Part shown: piece after piece, positions 37,017 to 45,967 of the stretch
Position numbering within the stretch: position 1 is the first letter of the stretch
How the letters are laid out: each line of letters begins with the position of its first letter
Origin: Pseudopelagicola sp.
GTDB taxonomy: Bacteria > Pseudomonadota > Alphaproteobacteria > Rhodobacterales > Rhodobacteraceae
Direction: 5' to 3'
Assembly: GCA_026195905.1 (NCBI GenBank)
Contig: JAPHRE010000029.1
Coordinates: 1 to 57,797 of the forward strand
Length of the DNA: 57,797 nt
Notes under the pieces: model-generated
Told to the model about the DNA's origin: nothing
What the model saw: the letters and a program-made list of their open reading frames with translations, nothing else
Databases searched by the model: none
Program-made: the position numbers and the translations under genes

Positions 37017-39524
37017 ATGAAAACCCAAGTCAAAGCACTGATTGTTGGCGGCGGTGCCGTTGGCACCTCTATTGCCTATCATCTGGCCAAAGCCGGGTGG
37101 GACGATGTGATGCTTATCGAGCGCGATGAGCTTACCAGCGGCAGCACATGGCACGCGGCGGGGCTATTGCCTTTGTTCAACATGTCCTATGCGACGACGC
37201 ATATTCACAAGTATTCGGTCGATTTCTACAAGACGCTTGAGGCGGAAACCGGGCTGAATGCCGGGTTCGCGGTCGTCGGGAACCTGCGCATGGCGCAGAC
37301 GCAGGAGCGCATGGATGAATATATGCTCTATGCCTCGACGGCGGAAACCTGTGGTGTTGGGTATGAATGGCTGACGCCGGAGGAGATCAAGGCGCGGTGG
37401 CCGCTGATCCATACCGACGACCTCAAGGGCGCGATCTATCATACCGAGGATGGCTATATTAACCCCGCTGACGTGACGCAGGCGATGGCCAAGGGCGCGC
37501 GCCAGCACGGGGCCGAGATCGTGCGCAAGTTGCAGGCCGATGCCTTCCATTGGACCGGAACGCATTGGGACGTTACCTGCACCAAGATGGTTGAGAAGGG
37601 CGGCAACCTTGTTGAATCCGACGAGCAGGTGGTCATCACCGCCGAGCATGTCGTCACCGCCAGCGGCAACCATGCGCAGCGCACGGCCAAGATGCTGGGC
37701 ATCAAGATGCCCGCGATCCCGGTCGAGCATACGTTTATCGTCATGGATAAAGACCCCGAATTGGTTAAATGGCGCGCGGCGGGCAACCCCGAGCACCCGG
37801 TCGTGCGCGATGCAGACAACGAATCCTATGCCCGCGAAGAGCGCGGCGGCTGGATTCTTGGGATTTATGAGCGCGGCGCGCCCGCGCGGTTTGAACACGG
37901 CGTGCCGGAGAGTTTCCGCGCCGATCTTTTCCCGCTCGATCTTGACCGGATCGCGGATCAATACATGGCGATGGCGGACCGTGTGCCATCCTGCGCCGAA
38001 TCCGGTCTCAAGGACGATTTCAACGGTCCGATCTGTTATACGCCGGATGGCAATCCGCTTGTTGGGCCTGCGCCGGGACTGCGCAATATGTGGCTGGCCG
38101 AGGGGTTCTCGTTCGGGATCACGGCGGCGGGCGGCACCGGGTATTACCTTGCGCAGATGATAGTCGACGGCGAGGCCGAGATCGACATGGCGAGCCTTGA
38201 CCCCAAACGCTATTCCTCCAACTGGATGACCACCGAGTTCGCGGCGCGCAAGAACGAGGAAGCCTACGAGCACGTCTATATCCTGCACCACCCGGACGAA
38301 GAACGCCCGGCCTGTCGTCCGCTGCGCACCGCGCCCGCGTTTGACCGCCAGAAGGCGAAGGGCGCTCAGTTTGGTTGGGTCAATGGGTGGGAGCGGCCCA
38401 ACTATTACGGCCCGCTTGATGCCCCCGAGAGCTTTGACCATGACGCGCGCAGTTTTCGGCGTGGCGGTTGGTGGCAATATGCCGTGGATGAGGCCAGGGC
38501 GATCCGCGAGGGGGTTGGCCTGATTGACGCGACGGCCTTTACCAAACATGTGGTCAAGGGGCCGGGCGCGACGCAGTTCCTTGATTGGTTCACTTGTAAC
38601 AAGCTGCCCAAGGTGGGGCGGATCAACCTGACCTATGCGCTCACATCGGCGGGGACCACGCGCACGGAATATACCATCGTGCGGCGCGGCGAGGACGACT
38701 ATTACCTCGTTTCGGCGGGGGCGTGGACGGAATACGACGCCGATTACCTGCGCAAGATGGCCGACGAGAAGGCAGCGGAGTTCGGGTATATCGAGATACA
38801 GGATGTGACCACGCAATGGGGCGTCTTTGCCATTGCCGGGCCGAAATCGCGTGATGTGCTTAAGGAGATTATCAACGACGCCGACCCGGACACCGCGCTT
38901 AGCAACAAGCGGTTCCCGTGGCTTTCAGCGCGCGATATCGAGCTTGGCATGTGCCCGGTGCGGGCGATCCGCGTCGCCTATACCGGCGAGTTGGGCTGGG
39001 AGTTGCATCATCCGATCGAGATGCAGAATTACCTCTGGGATTTGCTTCAGGCGGCGGGCGAGAAACATGGCTTGAAACTTGTCGGGGCGCGGGCGCAAAA
39101 TTGGCTGCGTCAGGAGAAGAGCTATCGCGCCTTTGGCAACGAGTTGGGCCGCGATGCGACCCCGGTCGAGGCCGATCTGCCGCGCTTTATTGATCTTGGC
39201 AAAGAGTTCAACGGCAAGGCAGAGATGGAGGCCAAGGGCATCCGGTCCAAATGCTGCACGCTTTTGATCGACGGGCCGGACGATGCCGATCCGTGGGGTC
39301 GTGAAGTGCTCTATACCGAGGATGGCACCCGTGTGGGGCGCCTGACCTCGGGGGGCTATTCGGTGGCGTTTGAGAAGAGCATCGGCATGGGCTATGTGCG
39401 CCCCGATCTTGCGGTCGAGGGCACCCGGCTCAAGGTCAAGATGTTTGATCAACTCTGGGATGCGGTCGTGACCTGTGATAGCCCCTATGATCCAAAGAAC
39501 GAAACCATCCGCAAGGACGGGTAG
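37017..39524 (+). CDS. Dimethylglycine/sarcosine dehydrogenase-like FAD-GcvT enzyme
   Basis: This 835-residue two-domain enzyme has an N-terminal FAD-dependent amine oxidase domain (LIVGGGAVGTSIAYHLAKAG; covalent-FAD His in TSGSTWHAAGL) and a C-terminal GcvT-like folate domain (from about 440). The GcvT-like domain passes the C1 unit to tetrahydrofolate. The layout matches dimethylglycine/sarcosine dehydrogenases and related choline/betaine catabolic enzymes. It stands alone, with no adjacent partner genes, so whether it prefers dimethylglycine, sarcosine or another N-methylated substrate cannot be decided. The start at 37017 follows a GGAG about 12 bases upstream. Confidence 0.88.
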   Translation: MKTQVKALIVGGGAVGTSIAYHLAKAGWDDVMLIERDELTSGSTWHAAGLLPLFNMSYATTHIHKYSVDFYKTLEAETGLNAGFAVVGNLRMAQTQERMDEYMLYASTAETCGVGYEWLTPEEIKARWPLIHTDDLKGAIYHTEDGYINPADVTQAMAKGARQHGAEIVRKLQADAFHWTGTHWDVTCTKMVEKGGNLVESDEQVVITAEHVVTASGNHAQRTAKMLGIKMPAIPVEHTFIVMDKDPELVKWRAAGNPEHPVVRDADNESYAREERGGWILGIYERGAPARFEHGVPESFRADLFPLDLDRIADQYMAMADRVPSCAESGLKDDFNGPICYTPDGNPLVGPAPGLRNMWLAEGFSFGITAAGGTGYYLAQMIVDGEAEIDMASLDPKRYSSNWMTTEFAARKNEEAYEHVYILHHPDEERPACRPLRTAPAFDRQKAKGAQFGWVNGWERPNYYGPLDAPESFDHDARSFRRGGWWQYAVDEARAIREGVGLIDATAFTKHVVKGPGATQFLDWFTCNKLPKVGRINLTYALTSAGTTRTEYTIVRRGEDDYYLVSAGAWTEYDADYLRKMADEKAAEFGYIEIQDVTTQWGVFAIAGPKSRDVLKEIINDADPDTALSNKRFPWLSARDIELGMCPVRAIRVAYTGELGWELHHPIEMQNYLWDLLQAAGEKHGLKLVGARAQNWLRQEKSYRAFGNELGRDATPVEADLPRFIDLGKEFNGKAEMEAKGIRSKCCTLLIDGPDDADPWGREVLYTEDGTRVGRLTSGGYSVAFEKSIGMGYVRPDLAVEGTRLKVKMFDQLWDAVVTCDSPYDPKNETIRKDG

Positions 39525-39527
39525 GGC

Positions 39528-39556
39528 AAAAGGGGCGGTATGGACCGCCCCTTTTC
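39528..39556. terminator. Bidirectional terminator
   Basis: A perfect 12-bp stem (AAAAGGGGCGGT, 39528-39539, with ACCGCCCCTTTT, 39544-39555) has a loop atgg. It separates the dehydrogenase and the converging crystallin-like gene and works on both strands. Confidence 0.8.
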
Positions 39557-39561
39557 ATCTA

Positions 39562-40461
39562 TTACTCAACCCGAACCGAGCGCGTCTGGTTGTTCCAGGC
39601 CGCAGGTAGATGGGGGGTGCTTGAGGTCAACAGATGCGCCCCGCCGACCCCGTAGACCGGGCTTTTGCTCAGCCGGATTTTGGCTCCTGCGTGGAGCCTC
39701 ACAGAGCTTGCCCTGTTCTGTGCGGCGGCTGGCAGGGGGTGTGTTCCGGGGCGCAGGCAGAGGTGTTGGCCGGTGAAGTTGTTGCCGTCAAACAGGCAGG
39801 CCTGTTTCATGGGCGGCAGAGACCCGGTAAAGACCCGGAAGGACGATACCCGGTTGTTCAGCATACTGCCGAGGCTATTGTCGCTGGCGCTCATGGTGCG
39901 GCAGAACGGCCCCATATTGGTAAATTCACAGATGCGCACCTTGGCGGCCCCATGCAGGCGGACCGAAGTGACCTTGTTGTTAAAGCCCGCTGGCATGGCG
40001 TTGTAGAGACCGACGGGGCGGCAGAACCGTGCGCCGCTGTAGTTGGCTCCGTCGAAAAAGCAGACCCGGTTTGGCGCAAGACCACCGCCGGGCACGACGA
40101 CATCAACGCCGCTTCCGCCGTCATCGCAGGAGATGACAAAGCGCGGGCCACCGGGGCCGATGACAAGGCGCACACGACAGTTCGGGTCGCTGCTTTCTGG
40201 TTCGGCGGCGGTCAGGTAGCTTGAGCTGACCCAACCGTCAGGGCCGGAGCGTTGGATATAGCACCACCCGTTCGAGCGGCATTCGGTCATGTTGCCGACC
40301 TCCCCCGGTGCCATCGTATCGACAACCCCATAGCCTGTCCCCGGACCAGAGCGCACATTAACCCATGCGGTCGCCTTGGCGTCGGTGGCCATCGCCATCG
40401 GGGTGAGCAGGATGGTGAATATGGCCGCAAGGGCGGTGAAGATCAGATGCAGTCTGGTCAT
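39562..40461 (-). CDS. Exported SH3 plus beta/gamma-crystallin-like protein
   Basis: This 299-residue secreted protein has a signal peptide (MTRLHLIFTALAAIFTILLTPMAMA) and an SH3 domain (ATAWVNVRSGPGTGYGVVD, about 30-85). Three Cys-rich beta/gamma-crystallin-like motifs follow. They start at about VCFFDGANYSGARFC (140), CEFTNMGPFC (180) and ACLFDGNNFTGQHLC (225), each ending SVRLHGAAK or SFRV style. The fold suggests a Ca2+-binding or inhibitor-like (peptidase inhibitor I36) surface protein. The SH3 domain would anchor to the wall or a partner. No neighbouring gene explains its job. Confidence 0.8.
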   Translation of the reverse strand: MTRLHLIFTALAAIFTILLTPMAMATDAKATAWVNVRSGPGTGYGVVDTMAPGEVGNMTECRSNGWCYIQRSGPDGWVSSSYLTAAEPESSDPNCRVRLVIGPGGPRFVISCDDGGSGVDVVVPGGGLAPNRVCFFDGANYSGARFCRPVGLYNAMPAGFNNKVTSVRLHGAAKVRICEFTNMGPFCRTMSASDNSLGSMLNNRVSSFRVFTGSLPPMKQACLFDGNNFTGQHLCLRPGTHPLPAAAQNRASSVRLHAGAKIRLSKSPVYGVGGAHLLTSSTPHLPAAWNNQTRSVRVE

Positions 40462-40616
40462 GGTAGTCCTCCCATTTGACGGGAGCGGTAAGCCCGCACC
40501 CGGCCCAAGCCTCGGGGAGAAAATGCGCGGCTGCCATGTGCTGCATCAAAGACACCTTCCAGCGGCGGAATCTTGCCGATTGGAGGGCGCGAGGCGCATG
40601 GCATGAGAGACCGAAA

Positions 40617-40642
40617 AAAGGCCCGGAGCGGTCCGGGCCTTT
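40617..40642 (-). terminator. Terminator of the DUF937 gene
   Basis: A perfect 11-bp stem, AAAGGCCCGGA (40617-40627) with TCCGGGCCTTT (40632-40642), lies 22 bases past the DUF937 stop. The A run on the plus strand (40614-40619) gives a T run on the minus strand. Confidence 0.75.
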
Positions 40643-40664
40643 GTCAGCAGTGGACCGGGTGGCG

Positions 40665-41261
40665 TTACTTGAGGAACTTGCCAAGCAGGTCATCCATGAT
40701 CGACCCGTCGCCGTCATCATCCAGCATATTGGTCAGCATGGAGAGGTCCGCGCCGCCCTTGTCGCCTCCGCCAAGCAGGCCAGCGGCCATGCCGAGCAAG
40801 CCTCCGCCGCCGGAGGATGCACCGCCCAGCATGGATGAGATCGACGCATCGGGGAGGTTTTTCTGCATGCCGCCCTGTGCCATCGCAGCGAGGGCCGGGA
40901 GGAGTTGTTGAACGGTGGAAAAATCGAGGCCGGTTTTTTCGGTTGCGACACCTTCGAGCGCCGCGCGGCCTTCCTGACCGCCAAGAAGCGAGTCGAGGAA
41001 GGCGGCACCTTGGGCCTGTCCTTCCGGGGCGGCGGCGGCGCTGGCATCGTCAAAAAGCCCGCCTTGGGCTTCGCCCTGAAACGCGCCAAGAACCGCGTCG
41101 AGTCCACCGGAGGCGGCCTTTTGCTTGGCGGCACCGCTAATGGCGGGGGCGAGCATCTCGGCAATTTCGGCGGCCTTGTCCGTGCCGATCCCGAATTGCG
41201 AGGCGACATTGGCGAGACCCTGACCGTTTTGGGCTTGTTGCAGGAGAGAGAGAATAGACAT
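40665..41261 (-). CDS. DUF937-family protein
   Basis: This 198-residue low-complexity protein (Gly/Ala-rich middle) starts MSILSLLQQAQNGQGLANVA. The Leu/Ala helix pattern of DUF937 (FGIGTDKAAEIAEMLAPAISGAAKQ) is present, and it ends MLDDDGDGSIMDDLLGKFLK, a DxDxD-like acidic tail. DUF937 proteins have no established function. The start at 41261 is preferred; an ATG 3 codons upstream is possible. It is flanked by a strong terminator. Confidence 0.75.
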   Translation of the reverse strand: MSILSLLQQAQNGQGLANVASQFGIGTDKAAEIAEMLAPAISGAAKQKAASGGLDAVLGAFQGEAQGGLFDDASAAAAPEGQAQGAAFLDSLLGGQEGRAALEGVATEKTGLDFSTVQQLLPALAAMAQGGMQKNLPDASISSMLGGASSGGGGLLGMAAGLLGGGDKGGADLSMLTNMLDDDGDGSIMDDLLGKFLK

Positions 41262-41427
41262 GGGCGACATCCGTCTGTTGGTTTGGTTGAGCGTGAGTAG
41301 ACCCTATGCGCGGGCCGAATTTCAGGGGAAAAAACGACCACGCACCGCAGAAAGACACCGGGCCGACCGAGGCGCGCCGAAGTATCTTTGGCGCGGGTGC
41401 GACGCCGAAGCGCGGTTGTGATCTGCC

Positions 41428-41441
41428 TTGAGATACATCAA
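41428..41441. promoter_or_regulatory. FNR-like box upstream of the HAF autotransporter
   Basis: TTGAG-ATAC-ATCAA matches the FNR/Anr consensus TTGAT-N4-ATCAA at 9 of 10 defined positions. It lies 86 bases upstream of the autotransporter ATG. Oxygen control by FnrL is inferred; the regulator gene is not in the window. Confidence 0.4.
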
Positions 41442-41526
41442 GGTTACAGTGGGGGAATTATGCGAGTTGTGAAATATAAACCGTGCCTCCGCACTTTGTT
41501 CCGCTTGCCGAAAGGATTGTCGCGCC

Positions 41527-43596
41527 ATGCCAGATTTTTTGTTCAAAACCGGGGCCATTCTGCTCCTAACTGTTTCGCCTATGGCGCTTGTGGCGCAGGC
41601 CGCGCCGATGGCGTCGGGCACGATGGAGGACTTGGGCACTCTCAGGGCAGATAATAGCGGAACCTCTGCGGCTTATGATATAACTCCGGATGGCCAGTTT
41701 ATTGTTGGCGAAGCCGATACCGATACCGAGACCCAATCCGAGGCGACAATATGGTCCGAGACGGACACGACAGATCTTGGCGTTCTTGGGCCCGGTACGC
41801 AGTTTACTCCCCCTTATAGCATTGGCTGGGCGATCAACAATGACGGTTCGGTTGTGGTCGGTTGGTCCAATGATGCAAATGATCAGTTCAATCGGTCACA
41901 GGCGGTGCGTTGGGTCAACGGCGTGATCGAAGATATCGACACCGTTTCCGGATATAGCGAGGCGCGTGGCGTCAATGGCGACGGGTCTGTTGTCGTCGGA
42001 GCCTATTACCCCGGCTCCGGTTGGGAGGCGTTCCGCTGGGTCGAGGGTGGTGGCATCACCGGCTTGGGTACGCTTGCCGCGGGCAATGCCGGAAGTAGTC
42101 AGGCCTGGGGTGTCAGCGGCGATGGGGCGATTGTTGTCGGCTCGGCCGATAATGACCTGAATTACACGCGGGCGTTCCGGTGGACCGAGGTAGGAGGCAT
42201 GACCGACCTCGGCACGCTGCGGAGCGATGACTCCCGAGTAAGCCGAGCCTATGACATCAGCTATGACGGATCGACCATTGTCGGCAACGCATCCACTGAT
42301 ACGTCGGGGACCCACGCCTTCCGCTGGACGCAGGCGGATGGCATGGAAGACCTTGGTGATATGACGAGCGATCAGAGCGGCTGGAGTTCGGCGCAGGGTG
42401 TCAATGCCGATGGCAGCGTAATCGTTGGCGTGGCTGATGACGACACCGACAACAACAGAGCGTTCCGCTGGACCGAAGAGACGGGGATGCAGAACCTTGG
42501 GACCTTGCGCAGCGACAATAACGGGACCAGCAATGCTTGGGGTGTGTCCGATGATGGTGAGGTCGTCGTCGGTTGGTCTCAGGATGAGGCGTATGTGACA
42601 CGCGCGTTCATCTGGACGGCGGGCACGATGCTCGACCACGAAAACACCCTTGCGCAGGTGGGTCAGAATGCCGCCGAGCAGGCTGCTGCGGTCACGGCGT
42701 TGGGGCGGGTTTCCGAGTTTGTGCTTGGTCAGGAAATCATGGATGTGCCTGCCGCGGATGGCGGAGGGATCGTGTCCTCGCAGGGACGTGCGCGCGCGCC
42801 AGTCACGGTCCGGTTCAGCCTCGGCGCATCGGGCAACGGGGACGGCGATGCGCGTGTCGCCGGGGTGGCTGCGGCGACCGCGTTGGCGGGCGATCTGACC
42901 TTGGGCGGCTATCTTGGGTTGCAGGATTACGGCAGCGACCTTGGCGGTTTTGATACGGATGGGGCAGTTGGCGCATTTGGCCTTTACCTGCGCCAGAATG
43001 CGGGCGGTGCCGGTTGGACATGGAAGCTTGCAGCCTCGCATCTTGGCGGCGGGGCGGATATCACGCGCGCAGCGACGCTTGCCGCGACCGAAGTGGGCAC
43101 CGGGTCAACGGACCTTCGGGCCAGTTCGGTTCTTGCCGAGGTGGGCTATGGGTTTGATCGGGGCGGCATGCGCCTGACGCCGTTTGGGCGGCTGAGCCAT
43201 ACCAAGGCCAAGCGCGACGGTTACACGGAAGCCGTCGGGATCGCCTTTCCGGTGAGCTATGACGATCATGAGCAGAGCTGGACGGTGCTTACGCTTGGGG
43301 TGCAACTTGACAGGGCGGTTGGTCAGAGGGGGCATTTGCGGCTCTCTGCCGGGGCGGAGTTTGATTTGAACCGCTCTGAAAACGCCGTCACGGGCACCAG
43401 CGCGATCCCCGGTATGACGGCGTTCAATGTCGCAAGCCCAACGATCCTGCACGACAACCGGGCCTTTGCCAGCGCCAGTTATCTACACCGTGTCGCGGCG
43501 AATGCGGGTGTTGAGATGTCCCTCGGTGTCAGCCAGTCGGCCTATAGCAGTGGCGCGACGGTGATGGGCTCTATCGGGTATCAGATTCGGTTCTGA
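41527..43596 (+). CDS. HAF-repeat autotransporter
   Basis: This 689-residue secreted protein has a signal peptide (FLFKTGAILLLTVSPMALVAQA) and seven HAF-type repeats of about 40-48 residues (roughly 32-370). Each carries a DLGTLRSDNxGxSxAxGVSxDGxVVVG core ending AFRWT, predicted as a beta-propeller-like passenger. An autotransporter beta-barrel follows (about 415-689) and ends IGYQIRF, the outer-membrane Phe signature. It would display the repeat domain on the cell surface, possibly for adhesion or substrate binding. The start at 41527 follows AAAGGA. An FNR-like box is upstream. The ligand is unknown. Confidence 0.86.
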   Translation: MPDFLFKTGAILLLTVSPMALVAQAAPMASGTMEDLGTLRADNSGTSAAYDITPDGQFIVGEADTDTETQSEATIWSETDTTDLGVLGPGTQFTPPYSIGWAINNDGSVVVGWSNDANDQFNRSQAVRWVNGVIEDIDTVSGYSEARGVNGDGSVVVGAYYPGSGWEAFRWVEGGGITGLGTLAAGNAGSSQAWGVSGDGAIVVGSADNDLNYTRAFRWTEVGGMTDLGTLRSDDSRVSRAYDISYDGSTIVGNASTDTSGTHAFRWTQADGMEDLGDMTSDQSGWSSAQGVNADGSVIVGVADDDTDNNRAFRWTEETGMQNLGTLRSDNNGTSNAWGVSDDGEVVVGWSQDEAYVTRAFIWTAGTMLDHENTLAQVGQNAAEQAAAVTALGRVSEFVLGQEIMDVPAADGGGIVSSQGRARAPVTVRFSLGASGNGDGDARVAGVAAATALAGDLTLGGYLGLQDYGSDLGGFDTDGAVGAFGLYLRQNAGGAGWTWKLAASHLGGGADITRAATLAATEVGTGSTDLRASSVLAEVGYGFDRGGMRLTPFGRLSHTKAKRDGYTEAVGIAFPVSYDDHEQSWTVLTLGVQLDRAVGQRGHLRLSAGAEFDLNRSENAVTGTSAIPGMTAFNVASPTILHDNRAFASASYLHRVAANAGVEMSLGVSQSAYSSGATVMGSIGYQIRF

Positions 43597-43611
43597 GTTA
43601 AGCGCACACAA

Positions 43612-43639
43612 AACCGGCGGCCCAATCGGGCCGCCGGTT
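43612..43639. terminator. Terminator between autotransporter and AhpD-like gene
   Basis: A perfect 12-bp stem AACCGGCGGCCC (43612-43623)/GGGCCGCCGGTT (43628-43639) has a loop aatc. The A-rich left flank makes it a better terminator for the minus-strand AhpD-like gene. Confidence 0.7.
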
Positions 43640-43656
43640 GCGTGTCTGGGTCGGTC

Positions 43657-43995
43657 TTACTCGGCCGTCAATTCATCATAACATTCGAGCGCCTTGGCGG
43701 CATACATCATCGACGGGCCGCCGCCCATTTGGATGGTCATGGCAAGCACGTCGCCGATTTCTTCGCGGGTTGCGCCGGCGCGGATCAGGGTTTCGACGTG
43801 CAGGACAATGCAGGATTCACAGCGGGTTGCGATTGCGATTCCGAGGGCGACGAATTCCTTGGTTTTGAAGTCCAGAACGCCGCCTTCCTTAACCGATTTG
43901 CCAAGGGCGCCGAAGGCACGGGTTGTGTCGGGGATGGTTTTGTTGAGGCCGCGCAGTTGGTCGCGGGTTCCGTCGAGTTTGTCTTTCCAGCTCAT
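43657..43995 (-). CDS. AhpD/CMD-like protein with CxxC
   Basis: This 112-residue protein belongs to the carboxymuconolactone-decarboxylase fold but carries the CxxC-H redox motif (ATRCESCIVLHVE, Cys about 59/62) of AhpD-type peroxidase partners. It does not look like PcaC. AhpD proteins act with peroxiredoxins in defence against peroxides. The ATG at 43995 follows AAGGAG. No peroxiredoxin gene is adjacent, so its redox partner is unknown. Confidence 0.82.
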   Translation of the reverse strand: MSWKDKLDGTRDQLRGLNKTIPDTTRAFGALGKSVKEGGVLDFKTKEFVALGIAIATRCESCIVLHVETLIRAGATREEIGDVLAMTIQMGGGPSMMYAAKALECYDELTAE

Positions 43996-44100
43996 GATAT
44001 GTTCGCTCCTTTGAATGTGTTTGCCGTTCCAGAACACGGACCGACCGGGGGGTCTTTGACTAAGATCATGTTGGCCAAGGAAAACCGTCGCGGCACCGTG

Positions 44101-44763
44101 TCAGGACGGCTTGCGCCAGATGATAGAAAGATTATTGGCGGGCATTTCGACCATGTCGTCATACTCGAGCCATGCAGACAGCCCCCATTCCACAACATCG
44201 AAGTCGCTCTTGTAGCCGATTTCGGGGTCTTGGGCGACGAGGCTTGCATGAAAGGACGCGTCGCCCTCGCTCGTCAGGTCGTCGTCGCGCATGAAGGGGC
44301 CGTAGATCATCAGGCGACCGTTGGGCGCGAGGGCTTGGGCGGCCTCAGAGATCAGGATGCGGGCCTCTTTTTCAGAGATCAAATGCAGGAGATTGGCAAG
44401 GCAAATGAAGGCTTGGCCAGTGTGGGCCGCGCCCCAACCGGGGCTTGTTGCATCAAGGGCGATGGCAGGCGCGATATTGGGCAAGGCGGCGGCTTTGGCG
44501 TAGGCGTCGATGCTCTTGCGGCGATCGGGGTCGATGTCGCTTGGCTGCCAGTGGATATCAGGCAGGGCTGCGGCGAGCGCCGTGATATGCTGGCCTGTGC
44601 CAGAGGCGATTTCGAGCGCGCGGCCGGTCGTTTCCTCAAGGATATCAGCGGTGAGGGCGACGATAGCCTCGGCATTGCGCGCGGCGGAGGGGGCAAAGAG
44701 CCGCCCTTCGGCATCGGGCGTCGCGACCGAGGCGGTATCGGGCAGGTTGAGGCGTTTGGGCAT
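44101..44763 (-). CDS. DUF938 SAM-dependent methyltransferase
   Basis: This 220-residue protein of the DUF938 family has the SAM-binding motif ALEIASGTGQHITALAAALP (about 50-70) and ANLLHLISEKEARILISEAAQ. Such proteins are Rossmann-fold methyltransferases with unknown substrates. It starts at the ATG 44763, which overlaps the stop of the upstream oxidase gene (TGATG), so the two are translationally coupled. Confidence 0.85.
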   Translation of the reverse strand: MPKRLNLPDTASVATPDAEGRLFAPSAARNAEAIVALTADILEETTGRALEIASGTGQHITALAAALPDIHWQPSDIDPDRRKSIDAYAKAAALPNIAPAIALDATSPGWGAAHTGQAFICLANLLHLISEKEARILISEAAQALAPNGRLMIYGPFMRDDDLTSEGDASFHASLVAQDPEIGYKSDFDVVEWGLSAWLEYDDMVEMPANNLSIIWRKPS

Positions 44764-45839
44764 CACGCGAACCTTTGCGGATTGAGCGCGGCAAGGGTTG
44801 TCGCGTCAAGCTCTGACGGGCGACCCGAGACGACATCGGCCAGCAATCGCGAGGCGGCGGGGGCGGTCTGAAAGCCATAGCCGCCCTGGCCCGCGCACCA
44901 TAGGAAGAAAGGGTCGTCGGAGGCGGGGCCGATGACGAGGTTGCGGTCGGGCGAGAAGGTCCGCAAGCCGGCCCAATTGCTTTCGACGCGGGTTACGGGG
45001 GTGGTCACATGTTCTTCGTAGCGGGCGAGGCCTTCAGCAAGGACCATATCGTCGGCCCAGGCGTCATGCGGCTCTTGCGGGTCTTCGTCGGCGGGGGAGA
45101 CGAGGAATTTGCCAGCGTCGGGTTTGGCATACCAATCCTCATGCGCCCCGATCAGCATCGGCCAACGGCTTACGTCATGGCCGCCAGGGGCGGGCAAACG
45201 GGCCATAGAGCGGCGCAGGGGGGTAAAGCCGAGCGGTTTGATCCCGGCCATGCGGGCAATCTCATCGACCCACGCCCCGGCGGCGTTGACGATGCTGCGG
45301 GCTTCGTGATCTGTGCCGTTTGAGGTCACGATCCAGCCACTATGGGCGCGGCGGATGGCGGTCACGTCCTGTCCGGTGATGACCGCGCCGCCGTGGTCGC
45401 GCGCGATAGAGGCAAAAACCTGAATTTCGCGATCTGTATCAATGTCATAGGCTTCTTCGTGATAGGCGGTATAGCCGATCATGTCGGGGTTCAGGATCGG
45501 CACCATGTCAAAGGCGCGCGAGAGCGGGATCGGGTCCATGTTGAGGTCGAGGCAGGCGGCCTCGAAGGCGGCGGCGTCATCGGCTTTGGCCACCAGCATC
45601 AGGCCGCGCGGCGACAAAAAACCGCCCTGGGCATTGGCATGAAAATCGGCGCTGGCGCGGGACAGGGCGACGGTCGAGTCGAGCCCGTAATTGGCCTCGA
45701 ACAGGGCCGCCGAGCGGCCAGAAGCGTGATAGCCAAGGGCGGGTTCGCGTTCGAGCAAAAGGGTTTTGCCCAAGGGGGCGAGGCGCGCGGCGGCCGAGGT
45801 TCCGGCGATGCCGCCACCGATCACGAGAAAGTCGTTCAT
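44763..45839 (-). CDS. FAD-dependent amino-acid/amine oxidase (DadA-like)
   Basis: This 358-residue FAD oxidoreductase has the N-terminal GGGIAGTSAAARLA dinucleotide motif, the ASGRSAALFEANYG segment and a C-terminal CAGQGGYGFQTAPA cofactor motif. It resembles D-amino-acid dehydrogenase/glycine oxidase-type enzymes; the amine substrate is unknown. The start at 45839 has AGGA upstream. It is read toward and overlaps the DUF938 gene, and its own promoter lies below the LysR gene. Confidence 0.86.
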   Translation of the reverse strand: MNDFLVIGGGIAGTSAAARLAPLGKTLLLEREPALGYHASGRSAALFEANYGLDSTVALSRASADFHANAQGGFLSPRGLMLVAKADDAAAFEAACLDLNMDPIPLSRAFDMVPILNPDMIGYTAYHEEAYDIDTDREIQVFASIARDHGGAVITGQDVTAIRRAHSGWIVTSNGTDHEARSIVNAAGAWVDEIARMAGIKPLGFTPLRRSMARLPAPGGHDVSRWPMLIGAHEDWYAKPDAGKFLVSPADEDPQEPHDAWADDMVLAEGLARYEEHVTTPVTRVESNWAGLRTFSPDRNLVIGPASDDPFFLWCAGQGGYGFQTAPAASRLLADVVSGRPSELDATTLAALNPQRFA

Positions 45840-45967
45840 GCGTGGTCCTGTCTGTCTTTATCGAAGTGTCAGCCGGGGCTTTGGAGGCGAGTCGTGTCGC
45901 GACGTTGCCACGGTTTGCGGGTCTGCGAAAGGGGGCGTGTGTCGTCATCTATTGGGCATCCGGGGGG

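Noticed and set aside
43657-43995. Second pcaC
   Set aside because: The CxxC-H motif marks it as AhpD-like, and it is far from the pca operon.
43642-44871. 409-codon plus-strand frame over the AhpD-like and DUF938 genes
   Set aside because: Opposes two well-supported minus-strand genes and has no family match.
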